From: Candidatus Binatia bacterium
GTDB lineage: Bacteria; Desulfobacterota; Binatia; HRBIN30
Reading direction: 5' to 3'
Assembly: GCA_026004215.1 (NCBI GenBank)
Contig: BPIR01000001.1
Span: forward strand, 620,001 to 684,000
Length of the DNA: 64,000 nucleotides
Part shown: positions 12,001-24,000 of the stretch, in pieces
Position numbering within the stretch: the first letter of the stretch is position 1
How the letters are laid out: every line of letters begins with the position of its first letter
The notes under the pieces: model-generated
Database searches by the model: none
What the model was told of the DNA's origin: nothing
The model's input: only the letters and a program-made list of their open reading frames with translations
Translations under genes and position numbers: made by a program

Positions 12001-15000
12001 CAAACCCCTCTCGGGGAACGTGTGCCTTCGGGCGAGGCGGTCGAGGCCGCCTCGGCCGCGGGCCCACCCGTCTCAAACCCCTCTCGGGGAACGTGTGCCT
12101 TCGGGCCTTTGGCCAGTGAACGCTCCGCCCGCGAGCGCGGATTGTCTCAAACCCCTCTCGGGGAACGTGTGCCTTCGGGCCATTATGCAGGCGCTGAAAG
12201 AGGCGGTCGAGGCCGCCGTCTCAAACCCCTCTCGGGGAACGTGTGCCTTCGGGCCAAAAATCGATGCATTTATCAACTCTCTAAACGTTGAGTCTCAAAC
12301 CCCTCTCGGGGAACGTGTGCCTTCGGGCCTCAAGAGGAAGCTGGTCAACTCGCTGAAATGGCGAGGTCTCAAACCCCTCTCGGGGAACGTGTGCCTTCGG
12401 GCAGTAATTTTGGAACCTTTTCTTCTGACCCCGTAATTGTCTCAAACCCCTCTCGGGGAACGTGTGCCTTCGGGCAAAAAGCGAAAAAGGGAAAAAGTAA
12501 TTTTGGAACCTGTCTCAAACCCCTCTCGGGGAACGTGTGCCTTCGGGCAACTCTGGGAATACGGGATCCACCTGTCACCCCGACAGGTCTCAAACCCCTC
12601 TCGGGGAACGTGTGCCTTCGGGCCTATGAGCGTTGCAGGGACAGGGCCCTGGCCCAGGTCTCAAACCCCTCTCGGGGAACGTGTGCCTTCGGGCCTAGGT
12701 ATCAGCGCAACGGGTAGGCACCGCAAAGCGGGTCTCAAACCCCTCTCGGGGAACGTGTGCCTTCGGGCGAAGGGAAGGGAAGGGAAGGGAAGGGAAGGCA
12801 CTGGGTCTCAAACCCCTCTCGGGGAACGTGTGCCTTCGGGCAGAGATCGCCGCCCTTAGGGCGGCGATCGAACGGGTAAGTCTCAAACCCCTCTCGGGGA
12901 ACGTGTGCCTTCGGGCAGCATCTATGAGCTGTGTGCCGAGAGGGCCCGGGCCGGTCTCAAACCCCTCTCGGGGAACGTGTGCCTTCGGGCACAGACGCGG
13001 TTAGAACGGTAATGCAGACCTACGAAGTCTCAAACCCCTCTCGGGGAACGTGTGCCTTCGGGCTTCACCCTTGACCCCGTAATTCCCCGCGGGGTCAGGA
13101 GTCTCAAACCCCTCTCGGGGAACGTGTGCCTTCGGGCACCCCGTAATTCCCCGCGGGGTCAGGAAGGCCCTGGAAGCGTCTCAAACCCCTCTCGGGGAAC
13201 GTGTGCCTTCGGGCGAAAGGAGGGTATCCCATGAAAACGTGGGAGGAATGGTCTCAAACCCCTCTCGGGGAACGTGTGCCTTCGGGCTGGTTCCGTGGGA
13301 TCCGTGGATCCGTGGTTCCGTGGGTCTCAAACCCCTCTCGGGGAACGTGTGCCTTCGGGCCGTGGATCCGTGGGAACCGTGGGATCCGTGGTTCCGTGTC
13401 TCAAACCCCTCTCGGGGAACGTGTGCCTTCGGGCGAAAGCGAAGAAAGGGAAAAATAGTTTCGGCACCTTGTCTCAAACCCCTCTCGGGGAACGTGTGCC
13501 TTCGGGCGTGAGCGCATTGACAATTTTCTCACGTCGCTCGTACCGTCTCAAACCCCTCTCGGGGAACGTGTGCCTTCGGGCAAAGCCGCGGCTTGGCACG
13601 AAAAAACTCACGCGGCAGTCTCAAACCCCTCTCGGGGAACGTGTGCCTTCGGGCTAGCCAGCCTCATCGCGGATGACGAAGAGGCTGGGTGTCTCAAACC
13701 CCTCTCGGGGAACGTGTGCCTTCGGGCTTATTGATTTGCGCCAGGCAAAAGCCGCGCGGCTTGGTCTCAAACCCCTCTCGGGGAACGTGTGCCTTCGGGC
13801 TTAGGCGCGCGTGCGCTGGCCGGATGCAGCCGCGTGGTCTCAAACCCCTCTCGGGGAACGTGTGCCTTCGGGCCTGTCGAGGCCGCCCGCCTGGTGGCGA
13901 TCCCACACGAGTCTCAAACCCCTCTCGGGGAACGTGTGCCTTCGGGCGGTAAGCGCGGTCACGGACAAGTCCGCAGGACGGTGCGTCTCAAACCCCTCTC
14001 GGGGAACGTGTGCCTTCGGGCGTATGAGGGGCCTGGACGGGTACTGGGTCCACGGCCAGTCTCAAACCCCTCTCGGGGAACGTGTGCCTTCGGGCGATAT
14101 GCCGGTTGGGAAAAATCCCAGTCTGCGTTCCAAGTCTCAAACCCCTCTCGGGGAACGTGTGCCTTCGGGCTTCATGACGCTTCTGTCAAAGGCAGCTTCA
14201 AGAATTCGTCTCAAACCCCTCTCGGGGAACGTGTGCCTTCGGGCCTCATCGCGGATGACGAAGAGGCTGGGTTTCTCACTCTGTCTCAAACCCCTCTCGG
14301 GGAACGTGTGCCTTCGGGCCGTTGTTGTCAAGGACCGTCTCTCGACTGAGATGGTAGTCTCAAACCCCTCTCGGGGAACGTGTGCCTTCGGGCGAAGGCG
14401 AAGAGCCTTCACCAAGCGCTATACGCTGCGTCTCAAACCCCTCTCGGGGAACGTGTGCCTTCGGGCTTGAGGGCCTCCGGGCCCTCGACCAGGCCGACCT
14501 CGTGGTCTCAAACCCCTCTCGGGGAACGTGTGCCTTCGGGCGTAATGTGGTGCCGCCGGCATGCCTTGTCGGCGGGCAGTCTCAAACCCCTCTCGGGGAA
14601 CGTGTGCCTTCGGGCCCCAGAAGTGGATTGAACAACAGGGCATTCCCGAGGAGTCTCAAACCCCTCTCGGGGAACGTGTGCCTTCGGGCTGGTTCCGTGG
14701 GATCCGTGGATCCGTGGTTCCGTGGGTCTCAAACCCCTCTCGGGGAACGTGTGCCTTCGGGCAAAAAGGCAACTTCGGGGCTTTCTCGGAAGACCCCGGT
14801 CTCAAACCCCTCTCGGGGAACGTGTGCCTTCGGGCCTGGTGGCAATCGCCACCAGGCACATTGACCCCGAGGTCTCAAACCCCTCTCGGGGAACGTGTGC
14901 CTTCGGGCGCTGATGACTACGACGGCCCGGGTATTAGGTTCGTGATGTCTCAAACCCCTCTCGGGGAACGTGTGCCTTCGGGCTAGAGATCTCGGCGGAA

Positions 15001-18000
15001 GCTGAAATCGCCGCCTTAAAAGTCTCAAACCCCTCTCGGGGAACGTGTGCCTTCGGGCTTCGACTGCAGCGCCTGCATAATGAGGCAGGCGCTCTCGTCT
15101 CAAACCCCTCTCGGGGAACGTGTGCCTTCGGGCTTGTTTCCGGCGGAGGGCCCGTAGGGCCCTCCGCCCCGTCTCAAACCCCTCTCGGGGAACGTGTGCC
15201 TTCGGGCCGAAAGCCCGCAGGTAATAGCGCGGTTCCCCGACGAGGTCTCAAACCCCTCTCGGGGAACGTGTGCCTTCGGGCAGAGATCTCGGCGGAGGCT
15301 GAAATCGCCGCCTTAAAGGTCTCAAACCCCTCTCGGGGAACGTGTGCCTTCGGGCTTGACCAGCTGAAAAAAAAGCTGGTCAACTCGCTGTCTCAAACCC
15401 CTCTCGGGGAACGTGTGCCTTCGGGCAAAGCGATACGTTTTCTTGCTAAACAAAGAAAACGTGTCTCAAACCCCTCTCGGGGAACGTGTGCCTTCGGGCT
15501 GCAGAGGGGGCTTTCGAAGCTCCTAAACGAGGTAGTCTCAAACCCCTCTCGGGGAACGTGTGCCTTCGGGCGCGATCGAAGCCATCCACTTCACAAAGAA
15601 GTGGATGGAGTCTCAAACCCCTCTCGGGGAACGTGTGCCTTCGGGCTGAAATGGCGGGCTGACCAGCTTGAAAAGCTGGTCAGGTCTCAAACCCCTCTCG
15701 GGGAACGTGTGCCTTCGGGCGGTTGGCACCACATAGCGTGGTGCCGTCGGCATACCGTCTCAAACCCCTCTCGGGGAACGTGTGCCTTCGGGCGCCGCAG
15801 CCAATACATTAGAAGAAATGGCTGCGGCGTAGTCTCAAACCCCTCTCGGGGAACGTGTGCCTTCGGGCAAAGAACGTACGCATAGTGGGCCACACGGCCC
15901 ACATGTCTCAAACCCCTCTCGGGGAACGTGTGCCTTCGGGCACGTGCTACGCGCGCGGGAGGTGGGAGGGGCCTCGCGTCTCAAACCCCTCTCGGGGAAC
16001 GTGTGCCTTCGGGCGGCAAAAATCGATGCATTTATCAACTCTCTAAACGCGTCTCAAACCCCTCTCGGGGAACGTGTGCCTTCGGGCAAGACCCTACAGC
16101 AGGCTCTATTCGCGGCCGGCCGTGTCTCAAACCCCTCTCGGGGAACGTGTGCCTTCGGGCGGAGGATGACGACGAGTAGCGCATAGCGCTACTCGTCGTC
16201 TCAAACCCCTCTCGGGGAACGTGTGCCTTCGGGCAGGGTGCCTCCCCGGCGGACAGTGGCCGCCCCCGGGGTCTCAAACCCCTCTCGGGGAACGTGTGCC
16301 TTCGGGCGCGAAATCGCCGCCTTAAAGGCGGCGATTTCTCGAGTGGTCTCAAACCCCTCTCGGGGAACGTGTGCCTTCGGGCAAGAAAACGGGGAAGAAG
16401 GTCATGTAAGCCTTCTTCGTCTCAAACCCCTCTCGGGGAACGTGTGCCTTCGGGCACTCCGCCGTTGGACCAGCTCAAAAGGAAGCTGGGTCTCAAACCC
16501 CTCTCGGGGAACGTGTGCCTTCGGGCCCACTTCACAAAGAAGTGGGTGGCCCAGGAGGGGGGTGTCTCAAACCCCTCTCGGGGAACGTGTGCCTTCGGGC
16601 CCGTGAGTGGGCCCGGGCCTTCGAGGCGGCCATCGCGTCTCAAACCCCTCTCGGGGAACGTGTGCCTTCGGGCGCAACAGGTCGCCTTCTCCCTCTCCCG
16701 CGCCGCGGATGGTCTCAAACCCCTCTCGGGGAACGTGTGCCTTCGGGCAAAGGAAGCTGGTCAACTCTCTAAGGTGGAGAGTTGAGTCTCAAACCCCTCT
16801 CGGGGAACGTGTGCCTTCGGGCGGAGGTGTTCCGGTACCTGGAGAGCTTGGATGAGGCGTCTCAAACCCCTCTCGGGGAACGTGTGCCTTCGGGCAAGAT
16901 TGGTGGAAGATTTTGCCCCCAGAGGAACGGGGGTCTCAAACCCCTCTCGGGGAACGTGTGCCTTCGGGCAAAAGTGGATGGTCCAAAACGGAGTACCGGA
17001 AGAGTGTCTCAAACCCCTCTCGGGGAACGTGTGCCTTCGGGCGGGGGTTTGTCCAGAAGTCAACCGTGGCCGGGCGAGGTCTCAAACCCCTCTCGGGGAA
17101 CGTGTGCCTTCGGGCAAAGGGAAAAGCAGCAATGATTTCGGGTCCTTTTCGGTCTCAAACCCCTCTCGGGGAACGTGTGCCTTCGGGCTGGATAACCGCC
17201 CTCGGGCGGAAGTTTGCCCGGCGGGCGTCTCAAACCCCTCTCGGGGAACGTGTGCCTTCGGGCTCACACAGGACGAAGAGGCAGGGTTCTTAACCATGCG
17301 TCTCAAACCCCTCTCGGGGAACGTGTGCCTTCGGGCAGAGGTTCCGGCTGAGGCGGAGATCGCCGCCCTTAGGTCTCAAACCCCTCTCGGGGAACGTGTG
17401 CCTTCGGGCGTTGCGCGCTAGGCATCAGCGCAACGGGTTGGCACCAGTCTCAAACCCCTCTCGGGGAACGTGTGCCTTCGGGCAGCTTGGGAAGCTGCTT
17501 GACGGCGGAGAGTCTTCCACGTCTCAAACCCCTCTCGGGGAACGTGTGCCTTCGGGCGAAACGGCATTGAGGTCTACGGGTGTAGCGATCCTAGTCTCAA
17601 ACCCCTCTCGGGGAACGTGTGCCTTCGGGCGAGATAGACGCCTTGCAGGCGGCTATCTCCCGAGTCGTCTCAAACCCCTCTCGGGGAACGTGTGCCTTCG
17701 GGCCGAGTTGAGCAGCTCCAGAAGCAGCTCAACGCCGGTGGTCTCAAACCCCTCTCGGGGAACGTGTGCCTTCGGGCGAAACTGGCGAGCAATGGGCAAG
17801 GCATTGCTCGCCAAGTCTCAAACCCCTCTCGGGGAACGTGTGCCTTCGGGCGGAAAAATGGCATACCTACTCAGCGACCGCGATAGTAGTCTCAAACCCC
17901 TCTCGGGGAACGTGTGCCTTCGGGCTTGTTGCCGGCCTGTTATCGCGCGTCGGCGACACGAGTCTCAAACCCCTCTCGGGGAACGTGTGCCTTCGGGCAA

Positions 18001-21000
18001 AGAAATGCTTCTACTAAGTGATTACGACGGAAAAGTCTCAAACCCCTCTCGGGGAACGTGTGCCTTCGGGCGCGGCGGAACAAGCCGCCGCATCAATCTC
18101 CCCGGAAGTCTCAAACCCCTCTCGGGGAACGTGTGCCTTCGGGCCTCCAACGCGTGACCGCCGCAAGCTCTTTAGAAGAGCTGTCTCAAACCCCTCTCGG
18201 GGAACGTGTGCCTTCGGGCATGATCGTAGTCGAGTATTGGGAAACTTTCGCGCGGGGTCTCAAACCCCTCTCGGGGAACGTGTGCCTTCGGGCTGTGCGC
18301 TGACCGGGCTCACCGCGAGTGGGCCAAGTGGTCTCAAACCCCTCTCGGGGAACGTGTGCCTTCGGGCCGTCTAACAGAATCCCGCAAGGGATTCAGAGAG
18401 CGGGTCTCAAACCCCTCTCGGGGAACGTGTGCCTTCGGGCCACCCTCGTCAGCAAGACGGTCTCCAGGTTGAAGTGGGTCTCAAACCCCTCTCGGGGAAC
18501 GTGTGCCTTCGGGCGGCGAGTGTCGCCGACATCGGCACTTTGTGGGATATCGTCTCAAACCCCTCTCGGGGAACGTGTGCCTTCGGGCAAAAAAGAAAGC
18601 AAGAAAGGGTAATTTCGGGGAATTCGTCTCAAACCCCTCTCGGGGAACGTGTGCCTTCGGGCCCACGCCAGTGCTTGTCGCTGGTGTGGTTGCCGAGTCT
18701 CAAACCCCTCTCGGGGAACGTGTGCCTTCGGGCAAAAATCGGCGACGTACGCCGAAACATGCACGTCGCGTCTCAAACCCCTCTCGGGGAACGTGTGCCT
18801 TCGGGCGTCAAAAATCGGCGACGTACGCCGAAACATGCACGTGTCTCAAACCCCTCTCGGGGAACGTGTGCCTTCGGGCGGAAAAGGTTTTCTATTGGGT
18901 TAAGATTCTCGCAAAGCAGTCTCAAACCCCTCTCGGGGAACGTGTGCCTTCGGGCACTTGAAGCGGCTGTTTCCGGCGGCGGAGAAACCACGTCTCAAAC
19001 CCCTCTCGGGGAACGTGTGCCTTCGGGCATACTCGCAAAACAAGACCCAATGTACAGCACCGCACGTCTCAAACCCCTCTCGGGGAACGTGTGCCTTCGG
19101 GCTTCTCACCGAATAGAGGAGGACGTCATGAAGACCATGTCTCAAACCCCTCTCGGGGAACGTGTGCCTTCGGGCTATTGGGCGAGTTTTGCGCGGGGCG
19201 AAAGCCCGCGCAGTCTCAAACCCCTCTCGGGGAACGTGTGCCTTCGGGCATAGTGTATGACGCCGGGTCGGACGACGACGCCGGCGTCTCAAACCCCTCT
19301 CGGGGAACGTGTGCCTTCGGGCGGGATGATCGAAGTCGCCTTCTCCCTCTCCCGTGCCGGTCTCAAACCCCTCTCGGGGAACGTGTGCCTTCGGGCGCGG
19401 GCACCCCGGCTTCCGCGTTCGACAGCACGTGCAGTCTCAAACCCCTCTCGGGGAACGTGTGCCTTCGGGCGCGTGTCGCATTGGTAGGCGCGAAAGGAGG
19501 ATAGTCGTCTCAAACCCCTCTCGGGGAACGTGTGCCTTCGGGCGCGTCCCTAATCAGTCAAGACGAAGAGGCGGGGTTCCGTCTCAAACCCCTCTCGGGG
19601 AACGTGTGCCTTCGGGCTCACCCTCCTCTCGAAGACGGTATCTCGATTGAAGTGGTGTCTCAAACCCCTCTCGGGGAACGTGTGCCTTCGGGCAGCAAGT
19701 TGACGTGTTCCGGAACGCATTGAAGGACTTGTCTCAAACCCCTCTCGGGGAACGTGTGCCTTCGGGCAATATGGAAAAGGCAATCTTGCTGCAAGACCAG
19801 AAGTCTCAAACCCCTCTCGGGGAACGTGTGCCTTCGGGCAGAGGTTCCGGCGGAGGCTGAAGTCGCCGCCTTAAAGTCTCAAACCCCTCTCGGGGAACGT
19901 GTGCCTTCGGGCTTGCTCTCCCAAGTGGGAGAGACTCGCCACTACCTGGTCTCAAACCCCTCTCGGGGAACGTGTGCCTTCGGGCGAGGATGACGACGAG
20001 TAGCGCATAGCGCTACTCGTGTCTCAAACCCCTCTCGGGGAACGTGTGCCTTCGGGCAAATATGGAAAAGGCAATCTTGCTGCAAGACCAGAAGTCTCAA
20101 ACCCCTCTCGGGGAACGTGTGCCTTCGGGCCGGGTTGCTCTCCCAAGTGGGAGAGACTCGCCACTAGTCTCAAACCCCTCTCGGGGAACGTGTGCCTTCG
20201 GGCGGAAGACTCCGCCGTTTGAGCAGCTGAGGAAAAAGTCTCAAACCCCTCTCGGGGAACGTGTGCCTTCGGGCCTTAAGGTTTTGTGTTCCCAACAGAG
20301 AACACGTGACCCGTCTCAAACCCCTCTCGGGGAACGTGTGCCTTCGGGCTGAGCAGCTAACAGCTGCTCAAGCGGCGGAACAAGCCGTCTCAAACCCCTC
20401 TCGGGGAACGTGTGCCTTCGGGCCGGTACTATTGTTGGATGAAAAGGAAAAGGAATTTTTGTCTCAAACCCCTCTCGGGGAACGTGTGCCTTCGGGCATA
20501 TATGCAGCATGCGACCAACGATACGTGTTAAGGTGTCTCAAACCCCTCTCGGGGAACGTGTGCCTTCGGGCGGATACGGAGGAAGAAAATGAAGGATACG
20601 GTACTATTGTCTCAAACCCCTCTCGGGGAACGTGTGCCTTCGGGCCGCAATCCGGATTTGCCGCCGTGCGCTAGGCGATAGGTCTCAAACCCCTCTCGGG
20701 GAACGTGTGCCTTCGGGCTGGTTTTCGATCGAGAGAAACCGTACTGGGCTGAAGTCTCAAACCCCTCTCGGGGAACGTGTGCCTTCGGGCCCTTGCGGGC
20801 AATGCCTTGCCCATTGCCCGCAAGGTGTCTCAAACCCCTCTCGGGGAACGTGTGCCTTCGGGCCTGGTATATGCACCCGGGGCCGATGACGAGAGCGAGT
20901 CTCAAACCCCTCTCGGGGAACGTGTGCCTTCGGGCAAGTGGCGAGTGAACCAGCTGGAAAAGCTGGTCAACGTCTCAAACCCCTCTCGGGGAACGTGTGC

Positions 21001-24000
21001 CTTCGGGCACTTTGCTGGATACCTTTGTACGGAAGGCGTTGAAATGTCTCAAACCCCTCTCGGGGAACGTGTGCCTTCGGGCCTCGTTTGCGACAACGAA
21101 CAGAAACCGTACTGGATCGGTCTCAAACCCCTCTCGGGGAACGTGTGCCTTCGGGCTCGAACGGGTCACCGCTGCCAGCACCTTAGAAGAGCTGTCTCAA
21201 ACCCCTCTCGGGGAACGTGTGCCTTCGGGCATAGCACGGCGGATTGGCGCCGCATAGCGCGGCGGTCTCAAACCCCTCTCGGGGAACGTGTGCCTTCGGG
21301 CCTGGATTGTTGACACGCGTGGGCGAAGTGCGCGTTGAGTCTCAAACCCCTCTCGGGGAACGTGTGCCTTCGGGCCGCCGCCGCTTGACCAGATCAAACG
21401 GAAGCTGGTCAAGTCTCAAACCCCTCTCGGGGAACGTGTGCCTTCGGGCGACCAGATCAAACGGAAGCTGGTCAACTCGCTGAAGTCTCAAACCCCTCTC
21501 GGGGAACGTGTGCCTTCGGGCCTCTCGAGAGCCTCGCAGCGAGGGCGAACCATTTCTGTCTCAAACCCCTCTCGGGGAACGTGTGCCTTCGGGCGTCGAA
21601 GCCATCTCTTTTACAAAAGAGTGGCTGAAGAAGTCTCAAACCCCTCTCGGGGAACGTGTGCCTTCGGGCAGTATCCTTCACCCAGAAGTGGGTGAAGGAT
21701 GCTGGGGGTCTCAAACCCCTCTCGGGGAACGTGTGCCTTCGGGCCAAAAAGACAGGAGGGTTAAGATGAAAAGGAAGAAAAGGTCTCAAACCCCTCTCGG
21801 GGAACGTGTGCCTTCGGGCGCTGCCTACACGTGGAAGACCCCACCCCTGGAGCAGTCTCAAACCCCTCTCGGGGAACGTGTGCCTTCGGGCTTGGAAGTA
21901 CCAATCGGGCAAGAGATAGATGCCCTTCGTCTCAAACCCCTCTCGGGGAACGTGTGCCTTCGGGCATGGGGGGTGGGGTCCCGGATATCCGGATTAATGG
22001 TCTCAAACCCCTCTCGGGGAACGTGTGCCTTCGGGCACGCGTGACCGCCGCCAGCTCCCTAGAAGAGTTGACGGCGGTCTCAAACCCCTCTCGGGGAACG
22101 TGTGCCTTCGGGCAAAACGGGGTGTCGACTGATACCCCGTTGGGGTTTGTAGTCTCAAACCCCTCTCGGGGAACGTGTGCCTTCGGGCGGAAAAATAGTT
22201 TTGGGAGTTTCTCTACTGATAATGCGGTCTCAAACCCCTCTCGGGGAACGTGTGCCTTCGGGCCTCGCACTTCGCTGGATATCTCAACAGCGAGGGCATC
22301 CTAAGTCTCAAACCCCTCTCGGGGAACGTGTGCCTTCGGGCCGGAATCTCTAACCCGGATGACAACGACGACTAAGCGCGTCTCAAACCCCTCTCGGGGA
22401 ACGTGTGCCTTCGGGCAAACGGGGCCACCACAGATACCCCCTTGGGGTTTGTGGTCTCAAACCCCTCTCGGGGAACGTGTGCCTTCGGGCCGCAATCGAG
22501 TGTGGTGGATGGGATTCAAAGAATTTGTCTCAAACCCCTCTCGGGGAACGTGTGCCTTCGGGCGACAACGGCGTCCCGGAGGGGTCGCCCCTCGGGTTTA
22601 GTCTCAAACCCCTCTCGGGGAACGTGTGCCTTCGGGCAAACGAAGTCCGTTACTTCGAGAAAAAGTCTGGAACTGTCTCAAACCCCTCTCGGGGAACGTG
22701 TGCCTTCGGGCAGAAGGGAAGCGGGAATGATTTCGGGACATTCTCGCGTCTCAAACCCCTCTCGGGGAACGTGTGCCTTCGGGCTGAAATACTTGCGCGG
22801 CAGGATCTCGCGACCACGCCAGTCTCAAACCCCTCTCGGGGAACGTGTGCCTTCGGGCTCGCTGGCGTGCTTACCGATATCGGCGACACTCGCCGAGTCT
22901 CAAACCCCTCTCGGGGAACGTGTGCCTTCGGGCTGATTTCGGGACATTCTCGCAAAGCGAAAGAGTACCGAGTCTCAAACCCCTCTCGGGGAACGTGTGC
23001 CTTCGGGCCCTACGGGGGCCCCCGGTACCGGCCCCCACGAAGGTGTCTCAAACCCCTCTCGGGGAACGTGTGCCTTCGGGCCCGCAAGGCAAGAACCCCA
23101 GTTGCGGTCCAGAGTGGAGTCTCAAACCCCTCTCGGGGAACGTGTGCCTTCGGGCAAAAAGGTAACTACGGACAGTTCTCGGTATCAAACCAGTCTCAAA
23201 CCCCTCTCGGGGAACGTGTGCCTTCGGGCGAAGTCGACGCGGCGGAGGAAATCGCTGCCATCAAGGGTCTCAAACCCCTCTCGGGGAACGTGTGCCTTCG
23301 GGCAAAGGTAGTCATAGAGGTTGATGCGGCGGAGGAAATGTCTCAAACCCCTCTCGGGGAACGTGTGCCTTCGGGCCTGGCACCCCGACAGGGGTGTCAG
23401 GTGGATTGCCTGGTCTCAAACCCCTCTCGGGGAACGTGTGCCTTCGGGCTCATCAGGGCCCTTGGGGCCCGCTTCCAAAAGCGGGGTCTCAAACCCCTCT
23501 CGGGGAACGTGTGCCTTCGGGCGCTATCGCGCGGTGACCAGGCCGACTGTAACACACTAGTCTCAAACCCCTCTCGGGGAACGTGTGCCTTCGGGCCATA
23601 TTCATGTTGTGGCGTGGGCCGTTTGGCCCGAGGTCTCAAACCCCTCTCGGGGAACGTGTGCCTTCGGGCAACTTTGTCTCTAGCCTAAACCCGGACGGGG
23701 TAGCGTCTCAAACCCCTCTCGGGGAACGTGTGCCTTCGGGCATTCTTGTGATGGCGTGTGGCGACACACGCTTGAATTTGTCTCAAACCCCTCTCGGGGA
23801 ACGTGTGCCTTCGGGCTTAACTGGCGAGCGCGCGACCGAAAAGGAAAGCCAGGTCTCAAACCCCTCTCGGGGAACGTGTGCCTTCGGGCGGAAAAGCCAG
23901 TACCTTGCGGGCAATGCCTTGCGTCTCAAACCCCTCTCGGGGAACGTGTGCCTTCGGGCCATGCATTGCGCGGTTATATGCTAAGACCACTCGTCTCAAA

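Noticed and set aside
20791..20825. Apparent opposite-strand copy of the GGGCAATG hairpin spacers (loop CCTTGCC versus GGCAAGG)
   Set aside because: The arms are palindromic, so orientation cannot be settled; it also reads as a plausible sense peptide (AGNALPIAR). Not counted as evidence against strand bias.
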